Position numbers and translations under genes: made by a program. From Lysinibacillus pakistanensis (GTDB lineage: Bacteria > Bacillota > Bacilli > Bacillales_A > Planococcaceae): 64,000 nucleotides of DNA. The notes beneath the pieces were generated by a model, which was not told where the DNA came from, searched no databases, and saw only the letters and a list, made by a program, of their open reading frames with translations. Where the stretch lies: the NCBI RefSeq assembly GCF_030123245.1, contig NZ_CP126101.1, positions 3,594,501 to 3,658,500 of the forward strand. Direction: 5' to 3'. This document shows, in pieces, positions 37,538 to 49,073 of the stretch. Every line of letters starts with the position of its first letter. The stretch's first letter is position 1.

Positions 37538-39226
37538 ATGTCCGTTCGCAAAAAACTAAATATAGGATTTATTTCATTAATTTGTTTACTACTAATCTTA
37601 AGTATTCTCTCATTTCTTCAATTTAAAGTGGCTAAGAGAGATATAGATGAGACATTAAATTATCGAATTGTCCAAATGCAATTAACACAAAAAATACAGC
37701 AACAGCTTGCCTCTCAAGGCCTATTTTTACGTTCCTATATTTTAAATAGTAAAGATCAGACAGCGAAAGCTAATTTAGAAAAATATGAAAAGCTATTGCC
37801 GGAGACAACTCAAGAACTGACTAGTATTGTACGTTCAGATTACACAAAAGATATTATGAAGCAAGTTTCTGCATTACAAAACGACTTACTAGCTAGTTCT
37901 GAAAAGGCGATGCAAGCATTTAATCATGGTAATACTGATTTAGCATTATCCTACATAAATAATGATGTGACAAAATATAATAAGGAAATCTATGCTTTGA
38001 CAAAAGAGCTATTAGATTATCATGAGGAGCAACTTCAAAACGTAGAGCAAACTGTTAATCTAACTGTATCAAGAGCTATCATCATCTCCGTTGTCTTGCT
38101 TATTGTCAGTGTTTTTGTAGGACTATACTTTATGAATTTTGTGAAAAAAGCTATCGTTCAACCACTACGAGAGGTCATTGAGGCATCTGATGCATTAGCA
38201 CAAGGTGATTTAACAATTGCCCATCTTGACTATCGCTCAAAAGATGAAATTGGTATCCTTGCTACAGCAGTAAATACATTAAAACAAAATTTATCTAAGC
38301 TAATAGGAAGTGTACAAGACAGCTCTATGCATTTATCTGCTGCTTCTGAAGAGCTTTCTGCAAGCACTGAGGAAGTGACAGCGACTTCAAGCGAGATTGC
38401 ACATCGTGTAAAAGAAACAACAAGTCACTTAACTTCTTCGGCCAGTGCAGCCCAGCAAAATACAATCGCTATGGATGAAACCGCTGCTGGTGTACAACGT
38501 ATCGCTGAGGCTACACAATATTTACATCGCAACGCACTCAATATGACACAGCTTGCCCATACAGGAGGTACAACCATTTTAACTGCCAAAGAGCAGATGG
38601 ATACAATCTCTGGAACTACGACACGTATTGCTGATTTAACAAAAAAACTTAGTAAACAATCTGAAGATATTGGACAAATTACAAAAGTAATTACAACCAT
38701 TACGGAGCAAACCAATTTATTAGCATTGAATGCTGCTATCGAAGCAACAAGAGCTGGTGAATATGGCAAAGGCTTTGCAGTCGTCGCAGATGAAGTGCGA
38801 AAGCTTGCAGAGGAATCGAAACAATCTGCGAGTCAAATTGTGGCTATTACAAATGAGATTCAATTGGATACAAGAAATGTCGAGGATGCTGTCATTGAAG
38901 GCTTGGCATCTGTTCAAGACGGTGTAGCTAAAATTTACGAGGCAGGTGATGCCTTTGACGCCATTTCATCATCTGTTCAAGACTTCACAGACCAGATTGA
39001 AGATATTTCAGCCACGTCGGAACAAATTTCGGCTGGCGCTCAAGAAGTAGCTGCCTCAATAAATGAAATCGCCTCAGGTGCAGATATTTCAGCAAATAAC
39101 GCCCAAATTATAGCCCAGGCAGTTGATGAACAAGTAGCCACAATGCAGCAGGTCAATGCAGTAGCCGAGGAGTTAAGTGATAACGCCCAGCAACTACAGG
39201 CTTTACTACATCAATTTAGACTTTAA
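37538..39226 (+). CDS. Methyl-accepting chemotaxis protein
   Basis: This 562-residue transmembrane chemoreceptor has a first membrane segment at about 8-28, an extracellular four-helix-bundle ligand domain (30-178), a second membrane segment (about 179-200), a HAMP domain (200-255, [19 protein letters not shown]) and a long signalling coiled coil. The CheA/CheW-contacting tip [19 protein letters not shown] is intact. The ligand is unknown; the small 4HB-type sensor does not predict it. It has its own terminator and is divergent from the trp leader. No chemotaxis genes adjoin it. Confidence 0.95.
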   Translation: MSVRKKLNIGFISLICLLLILSILSFLQFKVAKRDIDETLNYRIVQMQLTQKIQQQLASQGLFLRSYILNSKDQTAKANLEKYEKLLPETTQELTSIVRSDYTKDIMKQVSALQNDLLASSEKAMQAFNHGNTDLALSYINNDVTKYNKEIYALTKELLDYHEEQLQNVEQTVNLTVSRAIIISVVLLIVSVFVGLYFMNFVKKAIVQPLREVIEASDALAQGDLTIAHLDYRSKDEIGILATAVNTLKQNLSKLIGSVQDSSMHLSAASEELSASTEEVTATSSEIAHRVKETTSHLTSSASAAQQNTIAMDETAAGVQRIAEATQYLHRNALNMTQLAHTGGTTILTAKEQMDTISGTTTRIADLTKKLSKQSEDIGQITKVITTITEQTNLLALNAAIEATRAGEYGKGFAVVADEVRKLAEESKQSASQIVAITNEIQLDTRNVEDAVIEGLASVQDGVAKIYEAGDAFDAISSSVQDFTDQIEDISATSEQISAGAQEVAASINEIASGADISANNAQIIAQAVDEQVATMQQVNAVAEELSDNAQQLQALLHQFRL

Positions 39227-39236
39227 TGGACAAAAC

Positions 39237-39282
39237 AAAAAGAATCTGCAACTTTCCAATGAAAGTATGCAGATTCTTTTTT
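39237..39282 (+). terminator. Terminator downstream of the chemoreceptor gene
   Basis: The stem AAAGAATCTGCA pairs with TGCAGATTCTTT and is followed by T residues on the plus strand. Confidence 0.85.
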
Positions 39283-39339
39283 ATCATCAAAAGCAGAGAA
39301 AGAAAATTTCCTTCCCTGCTCCTAATTTAAAGACATATA

Positions 39340-41607
39340 TTAAACAGTAGGCTCGTCAGTACCCCATTGTTTTTTCTCTTTTTTGTGTATTTGACCATCT
39401 GATTTTTTCATTTCACGAATTTTTAATGAATACCAGATTTGTGCAGCAATACAGATAGATGAATACATACCTGTTATTAAACCGACTAATAACGCAATTG
39501 AGAAGTTTTGAATCGAAGGTGCACCTAAAATAAGAAGTGACACTGTCACGATAATAACTGTTAACACTGTGTTAACAGATCGACCCATTGTTTGACGTAG
39601 TGATTTGTTAACGATATCCGCTAAAACTTCACGGTCTTTAATCGTATCGTATCGATCCAGGTTTTCACGCATTCGATCAAACGTAACAATCGTGTCATTA
39701 ATGGAGTAACCAACAATCGTCAATACCGCCGCTATAAATGTGATATCGACCTCTAAGCGCATAAAACTAAATACCGCAACAATTAAGAATACGTCATGTA
39801 GTAACGAAACAACTGCCCCAACACCCATGCGCCACTCGAAACGAACCGCTACATAGATAATGATACCGATAGCTGCAAGTGACAATGCTTTAATAGCATT
39901 TTTCGCAAGCTCTTTACCAACAGTTGGTGATACTGTACTTACGCCAGGCTCATGACCATATTTTTTGCCAGCTTCTTTTTTGAATTTTAAAATTTCCGCT
40001 TGTGATAGGTCATGGTTATAACGAATAACTGCGGAGTTACTCTTTTCACCTGTCAAAACGATATCTTCAGATGGGAAGTCGATACTATCTAAGTATTTAG
40101 ATACTTCTTCTTTAACTAAAGTTTGATCCGCTTCAATTTGCACACGAGTACCTTTTGTGAAATCAATACCCAGGTTTAAGCGGAAAATACCAAGAACCAC
40201 TATACCAGCCACTAGAATAGCTAATGAGAATGTATAGAACTTCTTACGGTTGTGTACAAAGTCAAAACGATCAAATTTCGTAGATAAATCTAATGTACCG
40301 ATATTTTCATCTAAGCTATGCTGTTTAGATTTTGCAATACCAAACCAAGCTGGATTATTGATATATCCACTGTTGACAAGTAAACCTAATAGTACACGAG
40401 AACCCCAAACAGCTGTTAAGAAGCTTAGTAAAATACTAATAATTAATGTTGTTGCAAACCCTTTAACAGAGCTTGTCCCGAATTGGAATAATACAGCAGC
40501 TGCTAATAATGTAGTAAGCTGTGCATCGATAATTGCTGATAAAGACTGCTTCGAGCCAATTTGGAATGCTTGTTTTACTGAATAACCTACACGTAGTTCC
40601 TCACGAATACGCTCAGCCGCTAGAATATTGGCATCAACAGCCATACCTATACCAAGAACAATTGCTGCAATACCCGGAAGTGTTAACACTGCATTAATCC
40701 AATCAAATACGACTAATACTAAGAAAGTGAAAATGGCAAGTGTAATGATGGAAATTAAGCCAGGTAAACGGTAATAGAATAGCATAAATAAGAAAATTAA
40801 AACTACACCCACAATACCTGCGAAAATTGTACTTTTTAAAGCTTGGTCACCAAATTGTGCACCAACTGACGTAGAATAGATTTCATCAAGCTTTACTGGA
40901 AGTGCCCCAGCCTCTAAAATACCAGCTAAATTTTTCGTTTCTTCAACTGTGAAGTTACCACTAATCATAACATCTGTTGTATCTAATGTTTGGCTAACTG
41001 TTGCTGCAGATGCATAGCGAGGCTTCGCTTTTTGTGATTCAGCTTTATATGAATCCACACCCTCTTCAAAATCTAGCCATACAACGAGTAAATTTTCACC
41101 TGCTGGTTTAGCCGCAATTTTACTTGTTATATCAGCAAATTTTTTCGCATCCTTTAACGTTAATGATACAATTGGACGATTTTGCTGGTCAAAGGAATCC
41201 TTTGCTCCACCTGGCTTTAGGTCATCACCATCTAATAGTAAATTGTCATCAACATCACGGAAAGTTAAATTTGCAGAAGTAGACAATAATTTACGTGCTG
41301 ATGCTTGGTCTTCAACACCGGCTAATTGCACACGAATGCGGTTTTTGTCTTCAACCTGAATACTCGGTTCACTTACCCCGATAGCATTTACACGTTTACT
41401 AAGAGCTGATGCTGTTGCAGACACTACTTCTGGTGTAATTTTTTGTCCCTCTTTTAATTCTTTCACCTCATAAAGAACCTCAAACCCGCCCTGTAAGTCA
41501 AGGCCTAGCTTAATGTCCTTTAAGACGCCGCCTACAGTCGTACCGATGGTTGCTACAAAAATAACCATTAATAGTACGAATGCAACTATACGACTTTTTA
41601 GTTTCAT
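39340..41607 (-). CDS. secDF: Fused protein-export membrane protein SecDF
   Basis: SecDF uses the proton gradient to help Sec-dependent export. This 755-residue protein joins SecD (about 1-430) and SecF (about 450-750), the fusion typical of Bacillus relatives. It has twelve predicted membrane segments and a large extracellular P1 loop (about 35-260). SecD motifs include DLQGGFEVLYEV and the IAAIVLGIGMAVDANILAAERIREEL segment, with the conserved Asp of the proton pathway. SecF has LGIDFTKGTRVQIE and TIVGYSINDTIVTFDR. The C-terminus is a lysine-rich tail. Confidence 0.97.
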   Translation of the reverse strand: MKLKSRIVAFVLLMVIFVATIGTTVGGVLKDIKLGLDLQGGFEVLYEVKELKEGQKITPEVVSATASALSKRVNAIGVSEPSIQVEDKNRIRVQLAGVEDQASARKLLSTSANLTFRDVDDNLLLDGDDLKPGGAKDSFDQQNRPIVSLTLKDAKKFADITSKIAAKPAGENLLVVWLDFEEGVDSYKAESQKAKPRYASAATVSQTLDTTDVMISGNFTVEETKNLAGILEAGALPVKLDEIYSTSVGAQFGDQALKSTIFAGIVGVVLIFLFMLFYYRLPGLISIITLAIFTFLVLVVFDWINAVLTLPGIAAIVLGIGMAVDANILAAERIREELRVGYSVKQAFQIGSKQSLSAIIDAQLTTLLAAAVLFQFGTSSVKGFATTLIISILLSFLTAVWGSRVLLGLLVNSGYINNPAWFGIAKSKQHSLDENIGTLDLSTKFDRFDFVHNRKKFYTFSLAILVAGIVVLGIFRLNLGIDFTKGTRVQIEADQTLVKEEVSKYLDSIDFPSEDIVLTGEKSNSAVIRYNHDLSQAEILKFKKEAGKKYGHEPGVSTVSPTVGKELAKNAIKALSLAAIGIIIYVAVRFEWRMGVGAVVSLLHDVFLIVAVFSFMRLEVDITFIAAVLTIVGYSINDTIVTFDRMRENLDRYDTIKDREVLADIVNKSLRQTMGRSVNTVLTVIIVTVSLLILGAPSIQNFSIALLVGLITGMYSSICIAAQIWYSLKIREMKKSDGQIHKKEKKQWGTDEPTV

Positions 41608-41836
41608 TTATAAATCCTCCTCGAATAGGTGTAAGGGCATTCCTTACACTACAAACAAGTATAATAGCAAGACCTTTTTGAAACGTCTATTCCTCCTTTT
41701 CCTGTAGAATAATGTAGCCTGTGCTTCAAAAAGATTGCTCTACTTATTTCAATCGTTCATAACGCGCAAATTTATCTTTTTAACCGCTACTTTTTTAAAG
41801 CTAGTAGAGGTATGACAGTAAAAATACTTATTTCAA
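41608..41836. other. Intergenic region upstream of secDF
   Basis: This region lies between the comN terminator and the secDF start. It should carry the secDF promoter. I see no ORF with a ribosome binding site and no conserved RNA motif. Confidence 0.4.
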
Positions 41837-41880
41837 TAAAAAAAGCGCAACACACTCATTATGAAACACGTTGCGCTTGG
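41837..41880 (-). terminator. Terminator downstream of comN
   Basis: The stem AAGCGCAACGTGTTTCAT pairs with GAGTGTGTTGCGCTT and is followed by seven T residues on the minus strand. It lies 58 bases past the stop. Confidence 0.8.
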
Positions 41881-41937
41881 TGTCAATTCAACACTTTTAG
41901 TATTCTTTTATTATTTGACAAAAATTCTACACAGTTC

Positions 41938-42246
41938 TTAAGCTTTAACTGGACCAAGCAGCATTTTTAACTCTTCCGCATTCAACTCTGCAAACCAATT
42001 ATTACTTTGTAAAAATTCTACTTGATTAAAAGATACAATATCCGACGGAGATACAGAAAAAATAGTAGCGATAATCTCATGTAATCGTAATTGTTCGATA
42101 TTTTTTTTGCGCCATTTTTTCTCTATACAATAGCGCCAAAGTTCTTCTGCTGTAATCGCATCATATTGATAATGCTGAAACTCTCCTATCTTACTATCAA
42201 TTGCCGGACGAATTTTTTCAAATAGCTGCTCATGCTGCACACTCAT
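41938..42246 (-). CDS. comN: ComN-like post-transcriptional regulator
   Basis: This 102-residue cytoplasmic protein resembles the YrzD/ComN family. In B. subtilis ComN acts post-transcriptionally on comE mRNA and associates with the division-site protein DivIVA. The family-like core is the ITAEELWRYCIEKKWRKKNIEQLRLHEI segment, followed by the FSVSPSDIVSFNQVE region. It lies between secDF and the divergent spoVB, its position in B. subtilis. A role in competence in this organism is inference. Confidence 0.85.
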   Translation of the reverse strand: MSVQHEQLFEKIRPAIDSKIGEFQHYQYDAITAEELWRYCIEKKWRKKNIEQLRLHEIIATIFSVSPSDIVSFNQVEFLQSNNWFAELNAEELKMLLGPVKA

Positions 42247-42339
42247 TTTGAATCATCTCCAATCAAAGTTGTATCGTAAGACATGTTTGCATACAAATAG
42301 TGTAAATGAATTTTTGCGGCTTGAGAAGGGACGGATGGC

Positions 42340-43857
42340 ATGAGTTCTTTTGTACGAGGTACACTATTTTTGATGTTTGTGATTTTTTTATCTAAACTTT
42401 TTGGCTTCTTTTATAGAATGCAGTTTATGCGTATTGCTGGTGAAGAAGCAGTCGGTATTTATATGACCGTCTATCCTGCTTTTATTTTCTTTATCTCACT
42501 CATTCAACTTGGACTACCTATCGCTGTGGCAAAAATTGTAGCAGAGCTACTAGCAAAAAACAAACGCGAAAGCATCTTCGGTGTTATGCGAACGGCTATA
42601 CTTTGGTCGTTTATTGGCATGATCATTTTTATGCCGGCTGTTGCACTAGCAATACCATATATCTCGACTACATTATTACATAATGAACAGACAACCTTTA
42701 CGCTCTGGATTGCGCTCTTTGCTGTGCCAGTGTCAGTAGGCTCTGGGCTATTGCGCGCTTATTTACAGGGTATCGCGAAAATCACACCAACAGCTTGGTC
42801 TCAAATGATTGAACAACTTGTACGTATTGGCTTTATCACATTTATGCTGCCATATGTAGCAAACTATAATAACGCTTCTGTTACAGCAGCCTCTGCCATG
42901 GGGATTACGCTTCTAGCTGAAGTCATTGCTTTCTTATATTTGTGGATGCATTATATTATCTCAAAGAAAAAATTATTGACGAGAAAAAACAAAATCGAGG
43001 CATATCCTTCCTCCCCTATGTTACGAGTAGCCCTTCCTTCTGCTGGAAGCAAGCTATTTGGTTCCTTTACATGGTTTTTAGAGCCGATTATCTTTTTAAA
43101 GGCCCTAACAATGGCTGGATTGACCGCCTCCGCAGCAACGATTCTTTATGGTGTCATTTCGGGCGTACTAGTGCCACTTTTATTATTTCCGGCTTTTGTA
43201 TCCACTGCGCTTTCAATCGTCCTTATACCGGCTGTTAGCGATGCTGTAGCGCGTCAGCATACACCACTTTTACAGGAGCGTATCTCCGTATCATTGCGTT
43301 TATCGTCTCTAGTGGGATGTTTTGCTGCCACGTACTTTTTTGTTCATGGTGATGAGCTAGCGATGAAGCTCTTTCATTTACAGGAAAATCGCGGCTATGT
43401 GAAAATATTAGCTCCTATTTTTTATTTTTACTATATTCAAAGTCCATTACATTCGATATTACAGGCAATTGGCGAGGCTCGCGCTGCCATGATGAACTCC
43501 ATTTACGGTGGTCTAGGAAAGCTATTTGTTATGTTCGTACTCGCTTCCCAGCCAGGTATACAGGAAAAAGGGGCGGTAGTGGCAATTGGATTTGGTGTAT
43601 TACTTACTTCATTTTTGCATATCGCAACAGTCAGACAACGCAAAAATTTACGGGCAGGCTTTAGAATGTTTGTCGTACCTTATAGCTGCTTTATTGCGGT
43701 TTGTGTCACTCAGTATTTTTTAATACCAATCATGTCTTTACCTTTTATTTTAAGTAGTTGTGTAACTTTATTTTTACTATTTACTTTTTTAATTTTTTCA
43801 AATCAGCTACGTTTTACGGATATCCGATACCTGCGGAAATTAGTAAAAAAGGTTTAA
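42340..43857 (+). CDS. spoVB: Stage V sporulation protein B (MATE/MurJ-like flippase family)
   Basis: SpoVB is a polysaccharide/lipid-flippase-superfamily membrane protein needed for spore cortex synthesis. Its 505 residues contain about 14 hydrophobic segments with LGLPIAVAKIVAELLAKNKRE in the second helix region, as in SpoVB/YkvU/YtgP proteins. It probably moves lipid II or helps cortex precursor export in the mother cell (family knowledge plus inference). It is on the plus strand, divergent from comN. Its 3' end overlaps the convergent DUF421 gene by four bases. Confidence 0.93.
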   Translation: MSSFVRGTLFLMFVIFLSKLFGFFYRMQFMRIAGEEAVGIYMTVYPAFIFFISLIQLGLPIAVAKIVAELLAKNKRESIFGVMRTAILWSFIGMIIFMPAVALAIPYISTTLLHNEQTTFTLWIALFAVPVSVGSGLLRAYLQGIAKITPTAWSQMIEQLVRIGFITFMLPYVANYNNASVTAASAMGITLLAEVIAFLYLWMHYIISKKKLLTRKNKIEAYPSSPMLRVALPSAGSKLFGSFTWFLEPIIFLKALTMAGLTASAATILYGVISGVLVPLLLFPAFVSTALSIVLIPAVSDAVARQHTPLLQERISVSLRLSSLVGCFAATYFFVHGDELAMKLFHLQENRGYVKILAPIFYFYYIQSPLHSILQAIGEARAAMMNSIYGGLGKLFVMFVLASQPGIQEKGAVVAIGFGVLLTSFLHIATVRQRKNLRAGFRMFVVPYSCFIAVCVTQYFLIPIMSLPFILSSCVTLFLLFTFLIFSNQLRFTDIRYLRKLVKKV

Positions 43858-44489
43858 GACTCTTTCAGTTGAATATGAAGCCGATTCTCTTCCCAAATAC
43901 AAAAAAATACAGTTTTACTATCAGTAATATTATTCTTAGTTAACTCAGACATTAACCATTCAGCATCCTTATGCAAAAGTTTCAAATGTCTTTCTTGAAT
44001 ATCACCGTCGATAATAAGTGGGTATACAAATGCTTTTTCATCTTTTTCATAAACAGAAAGATTGCCAGAGGGCTCCAAATAAGCATAAGCAACTTCTGTA
44101 ACAGAGGCAGTACCATTTTCACGTAATTGCTGACATAAATCATCTAAATTATAGCGTTGCTTGCGCATTTCTTTTTCTAAAATGACACCATCCTTTATTA
44201 GTAAAACGGGGTCACCATCCACTAAATCACGAAATTTTTTATTTTTTAACGAAAAATAAGCACTGCCTATCTGAATAAAAAACAACATGATAATTGGCAG
44301 AATGGCATTTATTAAAGGCGTTTCAACGTCATCAAGTGCAAATGCGGCAACCTCTGCTATTAAAATAGATACCACTAAATCGATGACGGATAATTCACCA
44401 ACCTCACGTTTGCCCATTAAACGGAATATAATCAAAATAAACACATAGATAAAGCATGTTCTAAAAATAATAATTAAATATTCTTCCAT
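43854..44489 (-). CDS. DUF421 membrane protein (YrbG-like)
   Basis: This 211-residue protein has three N-terminal membrane segments (about 5-25, 35-55, 58-78, with FRLMGKREVGELSVIDLVVSILIAEVAAFA) and a C-terminal soluble DUF421 domain beginning LRENGTASVTEVAYAYLEPSGNLSV. DUF421 proteins such as YetF, YrbG and YkjA are common in spore formers, where some are reported to influence spore germination. The B. subtilis spoVB region carries yrbG in this place. The molecular role is unknown. Confidence 0.9.
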   Translation of the reverse strand: MEEYLIIIFRTCFIYVFILIIFRLMGKREVGELSVIDLVVSILIAEVAAFALDDVETPLINAILPIIMLFFIQIGSAYFSLKNKKFRDLVDGDPVLLIKDGVILEKEMRKQRYNLDDLCQQLRENGTASVTEVAYAYLEPSGNLSVYEKDEKAFVYPLIIDGDIQERHLKLLHKDAEWLMSELTKNNITDSKTVFFCIWEENRLHIQLKES

Positions 44490-44561
44490 ACAGTCACCCC
44501 CATACTAACAAGGTGACCGTGTAGGTTGCATTTTATACAGTGATATGGGGATTAAAGTATA

Positions 44562-44599
44562 GAAGGCGTTGTCCAAATTTTTGTTGGACAACGCCTTTA
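44562..44599 (-). terminator. Terminator downstream of yajC
   Basis: The stem AAAGGCGTTGTCCAA pairs with TTGGACAACGCCTT around AAAAATT. It lies 14 bases past the yajC stop. Confidence 0.8.
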
Positions 44600-44612
44600 A
44601 ATCGAAGTTTAG

Positions 44613-44876
44613 TCATTTTTCATTTACAACACGTCCAATTGCTTGACGGTCAAATTTTACGCGTACATTGTCTGAGATTTTCAATGTTACTGCTGTATCC
44701 TCAATCGAATCTATCACACCATGTAAGCCACCAATTGTAATTACTTTATCTCCACGTTGCAAATTGCTCTGCATATTTTGTGTTTCCTGCTGTCTCTTTT
44801 TAGCAGGGCGGATTAAGATAAACCACATTGCAACGAACATTAACACTATAGGTATAAATTGTACATACGAATTCAT
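44613..44876 (-). CDS. yajC: Preprotein translocase accessory subunit YajC
   Basis: This 87-residue single-pass membrane protein has one N-terminal hydrophobic helix (FIPIVLMFVAMWFILIRP) followed by the family motif KKRQQETQNMQSNLQRGDKVITIGGLHG. YajC associates with SecDF. It corresponds to B. subtilis YrbF and follows tgt, as in most Firmicutes. The ribosome binding site AAAGGGGG is strong. Confidence 0.96.
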   Translation of the reverse strand: MNSYVQFIPIVLMFVAMWFILIRPAKKRQQETQNMQSNLQRGDKVITIGGLHGVIDSIEDTAVTLKISDNVRVKFDRQAIGRVVNEK

Positions 44877-45046
44877 AATTCTTGCCCCCTTTCCATTATC
44901 ACTTTTTTTAGTATAGACTATTCCACCCTTAAAAAGCGATGGACAAGCCCAAAAATTTTCTATATTACTAATAGTTTTTCTATAATAGACAATATTTTGC
45001 TAGAAATATTCACATTTCACACAAGTTCATAATTTTTTACTAAATA

Positions 45047-46249
<1,203 letters not shown>

Positions 46250-47290
46250 TTATCTCTTTGGACGAATAAACATAGCATCACCAAAGCTAAAGAAACGATA
46301 TTTTTCCGCTACAGCTTGATGATAGGCACTTAAAATTGTTTCTCTTGTTGCAAGCGTACTAACAAGCATGACAAGGGTAGATTTCGGTAAATGAAAGTTT
46401 GTGATTAAGCCATCTACCACTGAAAATTCATAACCTGGGTAAATAAAAATAGATGTCCAGCCTTGTTCTGCTCGAACTTCCCCATTATATTTTGAGCCAA
46501 TAGTTTCTAATGTTCGTGTAGAAGTTGTCCCAACTGCAATCACTTTACCACCATTACGTTTTATGCGATTAATCGTTGATGCGGCTTCTTCTGTAACACT
46601 ATAAAATTCAGCATGCATTTCGTGATTTTCAATGGAATCTACACTGACAGGTCGAAATGTTCCTAGTCCAACATGTAACGTGATAAAGACAACCTCTACA
46701 CCTTTTGCCTTCACTTGTTCTAGCAAGCCTTCAGTAAAATGCAGACCTGCCGTTGGAGCCGCTGCTGAACCGCGTTCTTTGGCATAGACGGTTTGGTATC
46801 GGTCCTTATCCTCTAATTTTTCACGAATATATGGAGGTAATGGCATCTCACCAAGCTGCTCTAAAATCTCATAAAAAATCCCATTATAGCTAAATTCAAA
46901 TGTACGTCCACCGTGATCAAGCTCTCCTGTACAAGTGGCTGTTAGTAAGCCAGCTCCAAATGAGACAACTGTACCGACTTTTACACGCTTTGCAGGCTTC
47001 ACAAGTGTTTCCCATTCATCAGTACCAGCCATTTGCTTTAATAACAGAACTTCTATATGGGCACCTGTTTCCTCTTTTACACCCATTAAACGCGCTGGCA
47101 GTACCCTTGTGTCATTTAACACAAGGCAATCCCCAGCATGTAACTCATCTAAAATATGAGCAAAATGATGATGCTCCACTTCATTTGAACCAGGCGTTAC
47201 AACCATTAATCGGCTAGCTGTTCGATCGACAAGTGGCGTCTGGGCTATAAGCTCCTCTGGTAATTCAAAATCAAAATCTTCTACACGCAT
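46250..47290 (-). CDS. queA: S-adenosylmethionine:tRNA ribosyltransferase-isomerase
   Basis: QueA transfers and isomerises the ribosyl part of SAM onto preQ1-tRNA to give epoxyqueuosine. The 346-residue protein begins [17 protein letters not shown] and has [41 protein letters not shown], and a C-terminal [14 protein letters not shown]. It lies 17 bases after ruvB, forming the ruvA-ruvB-queA-tgt-yajC unit. Confidence 0.98.
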   Translation of the reverse strand: MRVEDFDFELPEELIAQTPLVDRTASRLMVVTPGSNEVEHHHFAHILDELHAGDCLVLNDTRVLPARLMGVKEETGAHIEVLLLKQMAGTDEWETLVKPAKRVKVGTVVSFGAGLLTATCTGELDHGGRTFEFSYNGIFYEILEQLGEMPLPPYIREKLEDKDRYQTVYAKERGSAAAPTAGLHFTEGLLEQVKAKGVEVVFITLHVGLGTFRPVSVDSIENHEMHAEFYSVTEEAASTINRIKRNGGKVIAVGTTSTRTLETIGSKYNGEVRAEQGWTSIFIYPGYEFSVVDGLITNFHLPKSTLVMLVSTLATRETILSAYHQAVAEKYRFFSFGDAMFIRPKR

Positions 47291-47307
47291 GAAAAAACTT
47301 CCTTCTT

Positions 47308-48312
47308 CTATGTTTGTTGGGGATAATCATATCCAAAATGTTCGTAGGCTAGATGACTAGCGACTCTTCCACGTGGTGTACGCTGGATAAAGCCAATTTG
47401 CATTAAATACGGCTCATAGACATCCTCTATTGTAACCCGTTCCTCACCAATAGATGCAGCTAGGGTATCTAAGCCTACAGGACCACCCTGAAAACGCTCA
47501 ATCATATTGGTCACTAATTTATGGTCAATATGATCAAGCCCTCTAGGATCGACTTGTAATAACTCAAGTGCTTGCTTTGCAAGATTCTCTGTTATCATAC
47601 CATCTCCAAGCACCTGTGCATAATCTCGCACTCGTTTCAATAGGCGATTAGCTATACGAGGTGTACCGCGAGAACGCCTCGCCATTTCCATTGCTGCTAT
47701 TTGCTCAATTTCTACCTCAAATAAATGTGCACTTCGAGCAACAATTTCAGCAAGGGAACTATCGTCATAGTACTCTAAGCGTAATAACACACCAAAACGA
47801 TCCCTTAAAGGGGCTGATAATGCGCCAGCTCTTGTTGTAGCACCTACAAGGGTAAATGGAGGTAAATCAAGGCGTACAGAACGTGCTTCAGGACCTTTTC
47901 CAACCACAATATCTAAACAGAAGTCCTCCATTGCTGGATATAACACTTCTTCAATGGCACGAGGTAGTCGATGAATCTCATCAATGAATAAGACGTCCCC
48001 AGGCTCTAGTGAACTTAAAATCGCTGCTAAATCCCCCGGACGCTCAATCGCAGGGCCACTTGTCATGCGCACATTGACATTCATCTCATTGGCAATAACA
48101 GCAGCTAATGTCGTTTTCCCAAGTCCTGGTGGTCCATATAACAGCACATGATCCAAACTTTCCTGACGAAGCTTTGCTGCTTCAATGAAAATTTGTAAAT
48201 TCTCTTTTACTTTATGCTGTCCAATATATTGAGCCAATCGCTGGGGCCTTAAAGATAATTCAAATTGCTCATCATAGCTGCCTGCCTCACTAGCCATCAT
48301 ACGTTCAGACAT
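47308..48312 (-). CDS. ruvB: Holliday junction branch-migration ATPase RuvB
   Basis: RuvB is the hexameric motor that drives branch migration with RuvA. The 334-residue AAA+ protein has Walker [15 protein letters not shown] (about 58-70), Walker [14 protein letters not shown], sensor 1 [18 protein letters not shown], and a C-terminal winged helix ending with [11 protein letters not shown]. It follows ruvA by 18 bases. Confidence 0.99.
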   Translation of the reverse strand: MSERMMASEAGSYDEQFELSLRPQRLAQYIGQHKVKENLQIFIEAAKLRQESLDHVLLYGPPGLGKTTLAAVIANEMNVNVRMTSGPAIERPGDLAAILSSLEPGDVLFIDEIHRLPRAIEEVLYPAMEDFCLDIVVGKGPEARSVRLDLPPFTLVGATTRAGALSAPLRDRFGVLLRLEYYDDSSLAEIVARSAHLFEVEIEQIAAMEMARRSRGTPRIANRLLKRVRDYAQVLGDGMITENLAKQALELLQVDPRGLDHIDHKLVTNMIERFQGGPVGLDTLAASIGEERVTIEDVYEPYLMQIGFIQRTPRGRVASHLAYEHFGYDYPQQT

Positions 48313-48330
48313 GTACTTTTCCCCCTTTCA

Positions 48331-48951
48331 CTATTTCAACTTAAGTAGCAATTGTAACGCTTGTTTCATAAAGGCATCTGTCGTTTGAAGTTTTTCATTT
48401 TCCTCAAGCTGCGGACGCACTTTTTCTAGCTCCTTTTCAGAATAACCAAGTGCCATTAAAGCAAGAATGGCTTCCTCTAACTCATGTTTGTACGGATTCA
48501 CACCGAACAGTGGTAACTCATCCTCAGTACTTGGCAATTCAATTGTATCCAATAAGGTTCCCAGCTTGCCTTTTAAATCTAAAATCATCTGGCGTGCTGT
48601 TTTTTTCCCTACACCAGGGAATTTTACTAAAAATGTTTCATCTTCTCGTTCAATAGCGCTAATTACTTGCTGCGGGTTTCCTGTAGCTAGAATAGCCAAT
48701 GCCCCCTTTGGCCCTATCCCTGAAACTAAAATGAGTTTACGAAATAATTCTCGTTGGTCCAAATTAGGAAATCCATATAATACTTGTGCATCTTCACGTA
48801 CGTGTAAGTGTACAAAAATTTGTTGTTCAAGTGCAGATGTTCTAAATGCAAATGGATTTGGTGTGTTTAGCTGCCAGCCAATTCCTTGCTGCTCGAGCAC
48901 AATATACTCAGGGGTAATACGTGTTATTTGTCCTTTTAAATAATCATACAT
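48331..48951 (-). CDS. ruvA: Holliday junction DNA-binding protein RuvA
   Basis: RuvA tetramers bind four-way junctions and load RuvB. The 206-residue protein has an N-terminal OB fold (YDYLKGQITRITPEYIVLEQQGIG), two helix-hairpin-helix motifs (VSGIGPKGALAIL and FPGVGKKTARQMI) and a C-terminal UBA-like domain (last 45 residues) that contacts RuvB. It is the first gene of the operon. Confidence 0.98.
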   Translation of the reverse strand: MYDYLKGQITRITPEYIVLEQQGIGWQLNTPNPFAFRTSALEQQIFVHLHVREDAQVLYGFPNLDQRELFRKLILVSGIGPKGALAILATGNPQQVISAIEREDETFLVKFPGVGKKTARQMILDLKGKLGTLLDTIELPSTEDELPLFGVNPYKHELEEAILALMALGYSEKELEKVRPQLEENEKLQTTDAFMKQALQLLLKLK

Positions 48952-49042
48952 CTATAATCCCTCACAATCATCGTCTTCGATTATAGCATATAGCGAACGA
49001 ATGCTCGACTATAAGAAATAGTTATAGTAGTTACATCCACAC

Positions 49043-49073
49043 AAAAATGACCGCCAAAAGACGGTCATTTTTT
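49043..49073 (-). terminator. Terminator of the safA-kinase unit
   Basis: The stem AAATGACCGTC pairs with GGCGGTCATTT and is followed by T residues on the minus strand. The kinase stop codon sits in the A tract at its 5' side. Confidence 0.85.
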